Source of the DNA: Litomosoides sigmodontis
Lineage: Eukaryota > Nematoda > Chromadorea > Rhabditida > Onchocercidae
Direction: 5' to 3'
DNA: 64,000 nt
Assembly (NCBI GenBank): GCA_963070105.1
Contig: OY718804.1
Location: 2,396,817 to 2,460,816, forward strand
Below are positions 25,413 to 37,032 of the stretch, piece by piece; positions within the stretch are counted from its first letter, which is position 1; every line of letters begins with the position of its first letter. Made by a program: the position numbers and the translations under genes. A model generated the notes under the pieces. The model was not told where the DNA came from. It did no database searches and worked only from the letters and a program-made list of their open reading frames with translations.

Positions 25413-25723
25413 GCTATTGTTCATGAAATAGGCAGCATTGGAAAATTAATTGTACCCCCCCTCCCCCAACTTGACAACCCTCTCTCTCTCTCTCTCTCTC
25501 CCTCTCTCCCTCCCATTCTTACTCACTCATTCATCAACTGTCCAGTGGACAACGGTCAACCCGTAGCACACATATCACACTGCTTTCACTACTGCTATTC
25601 ATTCAATTAAAAGCTCATTTACATTTAATCCTTCCCTATCAACAGCGACATGTAATATATTTATGAATTGTAATGTGCAACATCGCAGAAATGAAAAATG
25701 AACATAAACTCGCATCCTAAACA

Positions 25724-26136
25724 GTTGCGGAATCAATCAGCAACACTGATCCAAGCGGTTGCGGAATCGCTAGCAACACACCGGCTGAACGGTTGCGGAA
25801 TCGCTAGCAACACACCGGCTGAACGGTTGCGGATTCAACAGCAACAGTGATCGTAACAATTGCGGAAACAATAGCAGCACAAATCTAAAATAAATTTTAA
25901 ATTAAACTTGCATCCAAACAGTTACGGAGTCAGGAACAACACTGATTTAAACGGTTGCTGAATCAATAACAAGTGCTTATCTAAAGTAGTTGCGGAACCA
26001 ATAACAAATTAGTTACGGAACTAACAACAAACAATAAAATTTGAAAAAATCGATAATTCATAAGTTAAACATGCATCGTTACAGTTTGCCAAATCGGCAA
26101 CAAATTCATCTAACCAGTTGTGGAATCAATCAACAA
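25724..26136. repeat. Degenerate array of ~11 short inverted-repeat units
   Basis: Units of ~20 nt of the form GTTGC-GGAATC-(spacer)-GCAAC recur at about 25724, 25758, 25792, 25826, 25858, 25921, 25954, 25989, 26012, 26084 and 26116. The first spacings are about 34 bp. Flanks of each unit are complementary, so each can form a small stem. Non-coding: 34 bp shifts frame each unit. Confidence 0.75.
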
Positions 26137-28314
26137 ATTTCCTTGATTTCATTAAAAAAAAAAAAAGCGCACACCTAATTAGATGTGTGAAAATTCAACA
26201 GCAAATTAATAACTGACTTAGTTGATTGATTATCTATCAAATTTCCACCTAAATCATGTAACAAGTATGGGAGAGTAAAATTGAACAGAGAAAAATAGAT
26301 AGAAGTTTTTGTTGCTCAAAAACTTATGCGCATATATCATACCTCAATTTTTCCTCTGTACTTTTGCTTTTTTTCTCGCTCTCTCTCTCTCTCAACAATT
26401 TAAAAATTCACTCATTATAAATTTCAAAATTAATATTTTTTTTCCATTCATCATTCGTTTCAGCTTTTCAGCTCTCCCATCCTAAAGTGCTACAAAATAA
26501 TCGCTCAATGGACGATAGCTAAAATTCACTCTAAATTTTCTCATTTCATAATAAATTTTGAAAAAAATTTAGCAGACATAGATGTCCAGCCTCTGTTCGG
26601 TCAATATATATATATATATATGTCTTCTGCTACACGTTGTTACTGCTAACGACGATGACCATAGCGCTCCCAATAATCAAATAAACTTTTGAGTACACAG
26701 CTTGCGCACATTTAATTCCTCGATTATCATCTATCCACAAATATCACAGTTCCACGTTTACACGTATATGATTGCATATACCTCAATTTCAAGCTTTGCT
26801 ATCCTAGCTATTTTACCGTCGCTCGGAGAAATGCAATTGTTCAAATTTGCAATTTCACAATCATCAATTAAACTTATCTAAAACATTAATTTAAATAAAA
26901 TTTTTTTGTTTGCAAAAAGAAAAAAAAAATCCACCTCACCTACTGTTTGCTCTTTCTCTTTCTCTCTCTCTCTCTCTCGCACTCGCTCTCGCTCTCGCTA
27001 TATTTTAAACTAATCTTATTTAAAAGTGTTATCAATTTCACCACCATCAACTTATTCTATCTTAATGTTACTCTAATGCATTAATTCAATAGAATTTGTT
27101 AGCAAAAAAATCCACTTCATTTCATTGTTTGCTCTTCCTCTCTTCCTCTCTCTTCTAAACTAATCTGCTTAAAGGATTTTCAAAGCCTGAGATGATTTCA
27201 AAATTACAAAAAAAAAAACGAAATTGAAAGGGAGAAAGTGATAATAAAAGAGAATTAACATTGCATACGGTTTAATTGTTTAATTAGGGAAAGGAATAGA
27301 TGTTGAACTTCAATTTGTAGAATAATTGAATTCGAAAACAATAAGCGCGGCATGCGCTTATTACCATTATTTGCGCAATTACAGAAATTTAATTTTAAAA
27401 ATTATAACTTAAAAAATTGCTATCGAAGATTACTACTCACTATATTTACTTGAGAAAGGAGTGTTTGCGTTATTATTGTTATCATTACTATTATCATTAC
27501 TTTATCATCATCACCATCATTATTATTATTATTGTTATTAATTACTAATATGTTGCATACTTATTACTGTACAGCGGCTTTATTTGAAGTGTTTTCGAAA
27601 ACAAAATTCGCTCCAAATTTTGTTGCTCGCTGTATTCTAATGAAACAGACACCGTCGACTACTCATTTAAATGCATGCCAAGTGTAAAAGTAAAGTGTGA
27701 AAAGTTTCAACTTATAAATTCTTTCATCTCATTGCCATTTCAATTATTTAATTATTCTGTTCGCAGTTTTATTATCTTCTTTTTTTTGTTAGTTTCTTTA
27801 AAAGAGAAATGATGTAATATTTGAAAACGTCTCCGTGAGATATGCAATTTGCATTAATGATCATTTTTCACTTTAAAAAAAAATTAGTAATGGAAAATTG
27901 GTAATTTACAAAATTTGTTCAACAGTAGTAGTAGTAGTAAAAGTAGTATTTACCACTCTTCCTCATTGCAATACGTAATATTAGCTGTAATATTGAAATT
28001 AACATCGATAGGAAGCAAGTGGATTAATTCAATTACTTTTAATGAATTGGTTTTTTTTCATGAAATTTTAATTTAAAATTTTCTTCACCAATATTTCGAT
28101 TTGTTATCGATGAAATTTGAGCGATCAACTGATTGATTTAAAACTGATTTAAATTGATTGATCGAATTAAAATTGATTGACTTGTCAAGTTTTAATGTGA
28201 AATTTGACTGAATGCAATGAATGCATTCATTCAGACACATTTGGTAATTGTGGTTGTGAAAGAATTGGAAATGAAATTGTTGAAATTTGCCAAGCAACAA
28301 GGAGGTGTTCAAAT
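26137..28314. other. Intergenic region upstream of zig-8, no gene seen
   Basis: AT-rich sequence with short microsatellites: (CT)n near 26374-26394 and 26946-26978, (AT)n near 26605-26620 and (GTA)n near 27926-27941. No frame with splice context was found. The stretch holds the 3' end of the small membrane-protein gene and perhaps regulatory sequence of zig-8. Confidence 0.45.
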
Positions 28315-28534
28315 TTACTTTAATTGATTATAGTAACGGCAAACAATTAGCATTGTTAATATGCAAATAGCAATGCTAATGATGAAGATAACTGTTGTAG
28401 TGGCTATATTTGTTAGATCGCCTAGAAAAAAAAAAAAACGAAACAGAGGAGTGTGCAATTTCATTGCTCTTTGCTGAAATGTTTGAAGGATTGGAGGATA
28501 ATAATTTCACTCTTTTTGATTCTTTCAAATTATT

Positions 28535-28589
<55 letters not shown>

Positions 28590-29975
28590 ACACACACACA
28601 TACAGACACGCACACGCACATTCAAAATTTTTTTTTGAATTATTTAAATTTGCTTAATAACACTGATATACGTACGTACGTTACTGATACGCTTACCTTT
28701 ACATGTTGCCTTTGACATGCAATCGATGTAAAAGAGAACATTTGATATGATAATTAGTGGTAGTAAAATTGTCTGAAAATGAAATGAAATAACTAACAAA
28801 TTGTTAGGAATGAAATTGCTTGAAATGAATTTTATTCATATCTTTTATGTTTTCCCCTATCATCTTAACACTCACTCACTCATCTCATTCCTCGGAAAAT
28901 TTTAATAAACATTTAAAAGATGAATGGGTTAAATTAAACAATGAAAATTTGAACACATTAAATGAGAAAGTAAATAAATATGCATCGTGTGAAATAATCT
29001 CTCCCTCTCTCTCTCTCGCTCTCTCTCTCTCGCTCTCTCTCTCTCTTCCAAATTATTCATTAATAAATGAGTGAATTTTCACACAGCGATAATTAATGAA
29101 AAAAAAAAACAATTAGCGCTTGCTTTTTTTCCCTCTCTCTCTCTCTCTCTCCCTCTCTCTCTCTCACTCTCATTTTGTTGCTTTAATAATAAGAAAATTA
29201 ATTAAGCAATTAAAGAAGAAAAAAACAAAAACGAACAAAAATGATTAAAAGTGGACAGAGAAGATGCGCATTATCCCAACATGTAGCAAGAAAGCCAAGA
29301 ATAGCTGCACAAACAAAAATTATTGGTATACCAATGAGTAGTAGCTTATCAGTTAGCTTATCCATCTTATTGTAGTTACGTATTGCGTGATACACTTCCA
29401 GGCTTCCAGCAATCATCGCAACACACACCACAACATACATCCATACCTTTGTGATAATCCAACTTACTCTTTCTCTTTTTTTTTTTTAAAAAATAAATTA
29501 AATGATGAATGATTTTACAAAAATACAATATTTCAGATAACATTTATTGATTGTAACTAAATGATTTATTTTGGTAATTTTACTGTCTTAAAACCAAAAA
29601 TACAATATTTCAGATAACATTTAGTGATTGTAACTAAATTATTGATTGTAATTTGAGACATTATTGATTGTAATTGTAGATTTCAGATAACATTTATTGA
29701 TTGTAATTTGTAACTAACATTTATTGATTGTTTGGTGGAAAATTGATAGCAAGTTTTCAGTTTAAAAATGAAAATAGTTTAGCTATTATACTCGTGCAAT
29801 ATATGATGGTTGTCTAGCTAGGTGTATCATAAAATACGTTTGAATTATATTCCTAAAATGTCCACCGTAACCACAAAAATGTCCACTACTGTTTAGTGCT
29901 TTAATTGTTAGCAGGTTAGATGTGTGGTAGGTAGGTTACCTTAATATCGCAGTACAAAAATGTATTCTCAGCCAT
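28315..29975 (-). CDS. Small four-transmembrane protein, family not recognised
   Basis: Four exons (29975-29940, 29446-29237, 28772-28697, 28421-28315) join in frame to 142 residues starting MAENTFLYCDIK. Four hydrophobic segments are visible: ~13-33 (WMYVVVCVAMIAGSLEV), ~48-68 (LLLIGIPIIFVCAAILGFLA), ~75-98 (LLCPLLIIFTILLPLIIIS) and ~112-134 (TTTVIFIISIAICILTMLIV). The protein ends CRYYNQLK. Conserved-looking Cys occur in the loops. A TTTTTGCAG acceptor lies 2 nt before the ATG, typical of SL trans-splicing. The donor after exon 2 (GTTCGT) is unusual but gives the right phase. I do not recognise the family; it resembles small nematode multi-pass membrane proteins in general layout only. Confidence 0.7.
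28538..28620. repeat. (CA)n microsatellite
   Basis: About 80 bp of CA dinucleotides with a few CG or TA interruptions, in the last intron of the small four-TM gene. Confidence 0.95.
28998..29175. repeat. (CT)n microsatellite blocks
   Basis: Two CT-rich blocks (28998-29046 and 29132-29170) with occasional CCC or CG interruptions, in intron 2 of the small four-TM gene. The open frame on the plus strand ending in Ser/Leu repeats is an artefact of this tract. Confidence 0.93.
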
Positions 29976-30656
29976 TTCTGCAAAAACAATCAGTTCACGT
30001 AAAAGAAAATTTAAATTTTCAACGTAAAAGTAAACCGAGTAAAATAAAAGAACAAATTTGAAAATTGAAACAGTGAATTCTTAGCGACGGACAGAACAGT
30101 CTGCAAAAATAACCACCTACAACTTCCCATCAAGCATACAATGAACAGATAATTTTACACGGTCAGTGCAACATCTTCACAAGCAATTATGTTTTCTTAA
30201 GCGATTTACATTAAAAAAAAAAAAAAACTAACCATGGATAATTTTATTGCAGAAATCAATCTCAAAGAAAGAATGAAAGAAAAAATTTTTATGATTAAGG
30301 TAAATAGCACTATGGAAAGGATTTGGGAATGCATTTGATTTCGCTGAGTAATTTCCTTGTGCTTCGTTGAAAATTTGAAAATGCAATTGGCAAATGATCT
30401 GTTCAGAGGGAAAGTGACAGAATTATGTGATGAGTTGAACCGAAATCGAAAATTTCTTTCAGACAGTCGTCTAACTGCAACGATCTTTTCTCCACATGCT
30501 CGATGTTCAAGTGATTAATGAGTTACATAGAATTTCTAACTCCAAAATGACAATGTGATCATCGAAACTAAAAAAATGTGATGTGTAAGAAACACAGTAA
30601 GTGGGAAAAACATTTTACTATTCAAAGCAAACAAATATTGAAATGGAAATTAATAC
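29976..30656. other. Intergenic spacer, no gene seen
   Basis: About 680 bp between the start of the small membrane-protein gene and the end of psmd-10. No exon-like stretch on either strand. It should hold the promoter or trans-splice leader region of the membrane-protein gene and the 3' UTR of psmd-10. Confidence 0.5.
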
Positions 30657-32819
30657 TCAATTACGCATTTTAGATGAGTATCGGTCAGCAGCAGCCTTTA
30701 ATTTCATTCGCAATTCACTAGTTTTCACCAGAGATAAAGGTGTCCGTTTTTCCTAAAAAAAAGATAAAAGCTTGTACACCTCCTATGCAGATGAAGTTTA
30801 TTTTTTTTCAATTAGAAATTGATAACATATGGTCGATGGAAATATAATCACTCACCTGTTGAACTCCTAAAATAAGGTTTTTTTCACAAGTAAAACCACT
30901 CCGCCTAACCTTCCCGTTGAGTACGATACAGATAACTCAATAAACTCAAACAATCTCACTGTAATAACTTAAACGATAAAAACTCAAAGAATTTAAATTT
31001 AAATTTAGAAGCGCTGAATTTTAACTTAATGTACCTTATTTTGGAAGTACAGATCAGCACCATGTTCCACCAGCAATATAGCAATGTCTTCCCGTTGTTC
31101 ATCCACTGCTAAATGTCTGTAATTTATCTCGACGTACGTTACTGACAAGCTTTCATTTTTAGTATAACGAATGAAATTGAAATAAATGAAGTAAAAATGG
31201 AAATTAAAAAATCAGAAAGTACTCTCTAAAGAAATCAAATTTCTTCCAAGACATTCCAATGCAACTTGATAAGAAACATTTTCATAATATAAAGAAAAGT
31301 ACTGAGAAGAGGTGGCCAACGTGTGTTAATGAAGCTAACATATCGATAAAGATTAGCTGAACGATGTTTGTAAAAAAGTGGGATTTATATGAACAGGGAA
31401 TACCCACTCCAAAGAATTAGAAGAGGATAACAAGGAAGTGTAATCATTTCAAAGTGTTTTTAGAACAAAATACATCGTCAGACAAAGTCGACAAAAAAGT
31501 TGAAATGAACTGTTTAATTTACTTCAGTTCTACTTCTGGTCTATTAAAAATTAATCGGATAGAAACCTTTTAAGTTTAAATACATCCGGTAAACTTACAA
31601 TGCTGTACAGCCAGCAGAATCGGCAAGATTAATCCTTAGACCTGGTTCGTGCAATAAAATAGGTACAATCTAAACATCATTTTATTAAGTAATGTAATCC
31701 GTTCATGTCCCTTGCATGCTCACTCGATAGAATCGCTGACCTTTTCGTGACCTTGAGAAGCTGCTCGATGTAGTGGTGTTGCCTGATAATTATCCTGTGC
31801 ATTCACGTTTGCACCACTTTTCAATAAAATTGCCGTAATCTTAAATATTCCAGTTAACTACAAATTCAATTCCATGATTTAAATTTGACTTATCTGAAAT
31901 CAGATTTCTCATTAAACAACTGAAATAATATGTTTATCACATGATAAACATCACCTGCGGTCTATTTTTACTTGCAGCGTAATGTAAAGCAGTTTGCTTG
32001 TTGTTATTTGGCGTATTAACATCCACTAAAGGAAGACTGATCAGATACCGAACCACTTCCAATCGTCCAGCCGAACATGCAATCATCAGCGGTGTCCAAC
32101 CCATCTGCAATTTCAGTACATTCTAATTTTCCCCAGTCGCAATGCATGAATGATAGTAGATGGATCATAACTGAGGAAAAACTTAAGCAAGAAAATTTTC
32201 TAACAAAAAAATACACCTCAAAAAAACAGAAAAGTCGAACTATTTCGCAAAAAAAAAAATAAAAAAGCAACAAAGATATTACAACAAATAGCGTTAGAAA
32301 CTCTCTAGATGCATTTCCAATAGTATAACGATATCCCATAAAGAATAAAGAAACATTAACTTTCCTGATTTGCAACTTACATCGTCTGAAGCTACAGCAT
32401 CATCTTCGTGTTGCGATACACAGAACTGCACGATCTCTAAACAACCACCACTTGCTGCCCAATGAATTGCTGTTCGACCAGACTAAAATAAGTCTCAAGT
32501 CTAAATAATCATAATTAGTCAATGAGAAATAATTTAATAGCATAGCATTGACAGATGAGGAATCCAGAAATCCGGAACTTTTCAAAATCATCCATCCCAC
32601 AATTGCCGAGTTAAATGTAGGAGCGCAACATCAAATTCTGCTCCACAACACTCTCAACAAGTAAAATCAAAGTCAGTAATCACTTACATCATCTTTCCTG
32701 GATCTCAATGCATCATATTTCTGCAGCAAGCGCTTCGCATCTTCCGCTCTATTCTTTCGCAACGTCTCGATAAGTTCTTCTTGCGCCATTTCCAACGTTT
32801 TTCCACCTTCCTCATCCAT
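30657..32819 (-). CDS. psmd-10: 26S proteasome assembly chaperone p28/gankyrin (PSMD10)
   Basis: Seven exons (32819-32688, 32482-32381, 32104-31955, 31839-31741, 31669-31599, 31116-31035, 30752-30657) join in frame to 243 residues, close to the ~226 of human gankyrin. After a charged N-terminus (EELIETLRKNRAEDAKRLL) come ankyrin repeats with the usual signatures: GRTAIHWAASGGCLEIVQF, GWTPLMIACSAGRLEVVRYL, KQTALHYAASKNR, QATPLHRAASQGHEKIVPIL, GCTALHLAVDEQREDIAILL and EKRTPLSLV. PSMD10 chaperones the proteasome ATPase ring in the cytosol and nucleus by binding the Rpt3-type subunit. Most exon boundaries fall within or between repeats. An acceptor TTTCTTCAG sits 7 nt before the ATG, so SL trans-splicing is likely. 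It is the last gene of the ubc-20/cox-17/sec-20 cluster. Confidence 0.93.
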
Positions 32820-33200
32820 TATATTGCTGAAGAAAGTGATTTAATAGAATAATGATGGAAATACATGTGCCTAATTCACAAATTCTTCTACTTATCGTCA
32901 TCTCTTCTGAACTTATTACGCGTTTTATTATACATTAAGTGTAATTAACTAACGTGCGCAAGAGATTTCTCCTCAGCACTTATCATTGTAAAACAAAACA
33001 ATGTAGCTATTGCAACCAACAGAAATGGAGCATATTTAGTTCGAAGCGAAATGGGAAAATGGTAAATTTTCATTCACAGAGAATAATATCAGAAACAGTC
33101 CATCGCGCATAAAAAAAGCATATCACAGTTGCGAAGATAAAAAATATATCACAGCTACGCACAAAAGAATTATACTCAAATTATTTCAATTTTGAAGATA

Positions 33201-34558
33201 TCAAAAAATAATTGAAAGTACTCGTTTTCTTAATATATACAAGATAACAACAACATATAAGAGTAAAGCAAAAGTTATTAGGATTTTATCTGTACACTCC
33301 CGTCGACCATATTTTGATATTAGCTTTCCACCACTCTGCAATCACGCAACATCAAAACTAATGCATACGGAAAATCCAAGAAAAAAATTATTTAAAACGA
33401 ATTAAAATTTCCAACTAGCCATTTAATACATTAAAAGTCATCACTTGTATGTGACTGCCCATAGATGAATATTCGGACTCTGTATCTTTAAGAAGAAATG
33501 AAGAATGAATCAATGCTGAGGTTGTGTCTTCCGAAAGCTTCAACTGATCGCTCATTTTTGAGACCAGTGATGCAAGACTTTCCGTCGCCTTAACACAAAA
33601 CAAAACTACTATTACTTTAGATTGACATAAACTAAAGTTTAGACTTGATATTCAAAGGTTCAAGAATCGATTTCCCTGCAAAACATGCTAAAGAAAAAAA
33701 ATAAAATATTTAATAAGTACTTTCAAGGTCTGTGTTTTCAAGTTTTCGGCGCGTTTTTTACGGTTTCTAAATTCAATGTCCTGAGAGTCATCATCACTTT
33801 GTAACAAATAACTGCGCGACTGTTCTTCTACAACATTCCTTCATAAATATGTAAATTTAAAAAGAAATAGACTCACTCAATTATTTGAAAAATGCCAAAA
33901 AAAGGAACTTAAAACGCCCGAAAAAAAGATCACCACTCACCCATAACTTTCAAAAACCCCAAAATTGCTTGGCGAAGCATTTGGCGATTCTTTTCCAATT
34001 CATTTCGATGTTCTTTCACCTGGGCCAACAACTCGGTACGGCCAGCTCGAAAAGTTATCTAAATCACCGCCAGTAAATGTCCAGAAAAATGACAATTGGG
34101 AATTTTTTGCAGTGCATCAAAAAGATGAATTACCTTGTTTGCAAATTTCTCTAAAGCATCAATTAAATGAGCAAGTTTGGCCATTTCATCCTTAATGCAT
34201 CGAGTGCATTGGGCTATTTCTTTCTGCGATGTGAATTTTTGCTGCCTTAAAAATAGCTTATAGAAAGTGACCACGTAGCAAAAAGTGTGAATTATAGGAA
34301 ATACTGAAACCTCTCAGCCTTAGTTTCTTAATTCCACTTTGGTAACTAAATTATATAAAATCCAAAGTGTTTGCGAGACCAGCTCATACTTTTGAAGTGC
34401 GACCAAATACAGATATCCAGATCTAATTGATCCAAACAAAACAACCATTCATTAATAGAAACTAACTTAATTTCTCCGATACGATTTTTCACTGCAATAT
34501 CAGCCTTGAGGATATCTTGCTGACAGACTTGTAATTGCACCAAATTCAGATTCTGCAT
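33201..34558 (-). CDS. sec-20: SEC20/BNIP1-type SNARE of Golgi-to-ER retrograde transport
   Basis: Six exons (34558-34467, 34245-34134, 34058-33958, 33838-33721, 33588-33445, 33335-33201) join in frame to 233 residues (human BNIP1 has 228). The N-terminal half is helical and charged. The Sec20 hallmark region follows: TELLAQVKEHRNELEKNR, then the SNARE helix (ESLASLVSKMSDQLKLSEDT ... EYSSMGSHIQ), then GGKLISKYGRRECTDKIL and a single C-terminal membrane anchor (LITFALLLYVVVILYILRKR). The order SNARE, K-Y-G-R-R-E, transmembrane is diagnostic. The protein would act as a tail-anchored SNARE on the ER for COPI vesicles. Two acceptors lie 37-50 nt before the ATG; upstream codons are also open, so the N-terminus could be slightly longer. 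A shared-phase donor GTTTTT after exon 3 is atypical. Confidence 0.9.
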
Positions 34559-35050
34559 TTTTTTTTCAATAGAATATTGTTTGCTCTTCTCTGTATCTGT
34601 AAGAAACTGTAAAACAAATTTATTTCTTCAATCTTTAAGTTACTTAACTGTTAACAACTCGTGATCCTTTACAACCAAGATGTAGGATTTGAAAAGGAAA
34701 AGACGTGGTATTTTCCTAAAAAAGCTTCATTCATCAACCTCCTTTTGTGTGGCGATTAATAAACAGTATAAATATTCATGTCTCAATATCCATTTCTAAA
34801 ATAACTATCAGTCAAAAATGATAAAATTCCATCAATAGAGAGCTTTTAAATTTCCTTTTCACAGGCAACTATTAACAGAGAGAATGAATGGCTGTTAACC
34901 ACAAGAATGAGTCAGAAATGTGCAAATGGATATTTTACAATTTATGCAATTCTATAATTTAACAATTTTTCACTAATCAATTTCTCATTAATCTATGATC
35001 AAACGACGAATCATAATTTCTATACACAAAGATGACAATGTTCAAATAAA

Positions 35051-35533
35051 TTACACTTCGTAACCATATTGCCTCATGCATCTCTTGTGAGCTTCTATTA
35101 GTTCTCCGCAGCGTTCCTCACCGAATAAAATCATACATTCATCTCTAGCCTGCAATTGTTGGGATTAAAAAATGTTCTTTAAATATGCTTAATCATTCCC
35201 AAAGTACCATTCCGAAATGCATCTGATAAAGACTCCTTCAAGTACTTCTCATACCATTTCAAAATATCAATTTTTGATGTTTTTATTTGATGGATTCGTT
35301 TTACAAATTATTTATGCCTAAAATCCATCGTCCTATAGTCAACTCCAAAGGTTCCGCAAAACTACAGTAAAGCGTTGTCCTATTAAAATCAACATCATGC
35401 AGAGACTTGAAAAGTGTACATGTCTTAAACTGTTTAAAGTAACCTTTTTGGTTTCTGGACAAGCACAACACGGTTTGGGCTTTTTCACATCTTTTTCCGT
35501 CGATGACATCGAACATCCTTTACTATCACTCAT
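35051..35533 (-). CDS. cox-17: Cytochrome c oxidase copper chaperone COX17
   Basis: Two exons (35533-35444 and 35149-35051) encode 62 residues, the usual family length. The copper-binding KPCCAC motif is at ~21-25. The twin CX9C pairs (C25/C35 and C44/C54) and the IEAHKRCMR segment are intact. COX17 delivers Cu(I) to SCO1 and COX11 in the mitochondrial intermembrane space for complex IV assembly. The acceptor TTATTTTAG lies 2 nt upstream of the ATG, which suggests trans-splicing and a downstream position in an operon. The intron falls exactly after the [11 protein letters not shown] segment. Confidence 0.96.
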
Positions 35534-36510
35534 CTCTAAAATAAGATTAGCACAAAAATGTCGAATAAACTAATTTTCACTTACTTAAGTACTGTTAGTT
35601 AATATTTCGTTCACTACCATATCCTCCAGCATGCATTATCTATTCTGAAAATGATCTGCAAAAAAAAAATAATCTGCAATGAATGGAAATGCATGAACTA
35701 AGTATTCCTAAGTGACTACAAACGTGCTTCAAAGTAGCATAAATCCTTGCCTTATTTGTCAGGGAACATCTTACTTGCAAAAAACTTTTTAAAGTTCGAT
35801 TAAAGAAATAATAAACTGTTCATAAAGCGAGCAGAACTTTTACAGATGAAAAAGAAATTTAAATCCGTCATTATTTATGCAGCCATGCAAAACAAATAGA
35901 GGCCAAAGAAAATCCGAAACAATATTAATTTGAACTGATCGTTTTTACGCTGTTGAAATATCCAAAACTCTAACAACATGAAACTGAGGCTCGTTTACAT
36001 CAAATGCTAGATAATCTACGCATATAAACGAGAACAATAGGATTTCTGATGGCATTACAAATAAGAAAATTTGCTTGAAACAAAAATATTAAATAATTGA
36101 AAAAATGGTACAATGTTTGTAAAAGCAGCCTGGTTATTTATCACTACTAATGAGTTGGGGTATTATTCTGACATGGAAATGTAGATACTTTAATACGTAA
36201 CAAAAAGTACGATATCCGCCTTATTTCAGTACAGAGATAAATAAGAAACCATTAAATAATAAACCAATCGGTGGCTTACAATTGATAAAAAAGTAGTATA
36301 AACGGATAATATTTGAAAAACATTAGAAAGACTTCTAAAGATGACATTCCCTTAAAAAATAACACTTCTATAGTAGGCAAAGTGGACGGCACTTAAATTT
36401 ACAATTTTCAATACCACAAAGAAATATACTTCCGGAAGGTGGGAATGCAACAAAAATGTCAGCTATATAGAATAGCGATAGAAATCTGAAGTGCTGCATC
36501 TAAATGAAAG
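35534..36510. other. Intercistronic spacer, no gene seen
   Basis: About 980 bp between the candidate small gene and cox-17. AT-rich, no exon-like stretch on either strand. Confidence 0.5.
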
Positions 36511-36832
36511 TTATCCTTGAGCTTTTTGAAACTCAATGACAGCCTTCATATATAGAGACGTATACAGAGTGTTTACAAAGATTTCAACCAAATCGATAAT
36601 GGGACCAAAATTACTGATTATCTTGTTTTGCAAATCCAAATCAGGTATATTTTTTGTTAAGAAGACGATACCATCGCTTTCGTTCCTCCAAAAAAATGAA
36701 TTCAACCAAAGTGAAATCGAATTTAGCTTCTAAATTTCAAGTTCAATTAGTCGGTTCATTTCTCGATTGTTTAAAGACTATAAATAAAATACACACTCCA
36801 TAGTAAAGAGAAAATAAACAAAATCCGGCCAT
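36511..36832 (-). CDS. Candidate small gene of unknown function between ubc-20 and cox-17
   Basis: A 73-codon open stretch (36729-36511) ends ...EFQKAQG-stop. Upstream, an acceptor-like TTTTAAG lies 13 nt before an ATG at 36832 that starts MAGFCLFSLYYG. A GTGTGT donor at 36796 and an AAATTTAG acceptor at 36730 would join the two in frame, giving 84 residues with a hydrophobic N-terminus, but the intron would be only 67 nt. Without splicing the first frame reads MAGFCLFSLYYGVCILFIVF and stops soon after. I recognise no family. Support is position in the minus-strand cluster, acceptor and frame only. Confidence 0.28.
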
Positions 36833-37032
36833 AATTTCGAATCCTTAAAATTTATGGTTGAACACAACGAAAACATTGAAGAAATTATAATATTCTCAAA
36901 TGCAACTACTATCTTCAAAATCTGATTTAGGTATCACAATTAGAGAAAAAGATGAAGATAATCACTTTGGTAATGAAAGATGAAAATAACCTGTGCAACT
37001 GCACTGTATAATACATAATAAAAAATATAACT

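Noticed and set aside
25724..26136. CRISPR-like array
   Set aside because: Units are degenerate, spacing varies, there are no unique spacers of constant length, and the DNA is animal.
30855..30865. 11-nt micro-exon candidate (acceptor TTTTAG, donor GTGAGT) in psmd-10
   Set aside because: Including it breaks the reading frame. Joining 31035 directly to 30752 restores a perfect ankyrin repeat.
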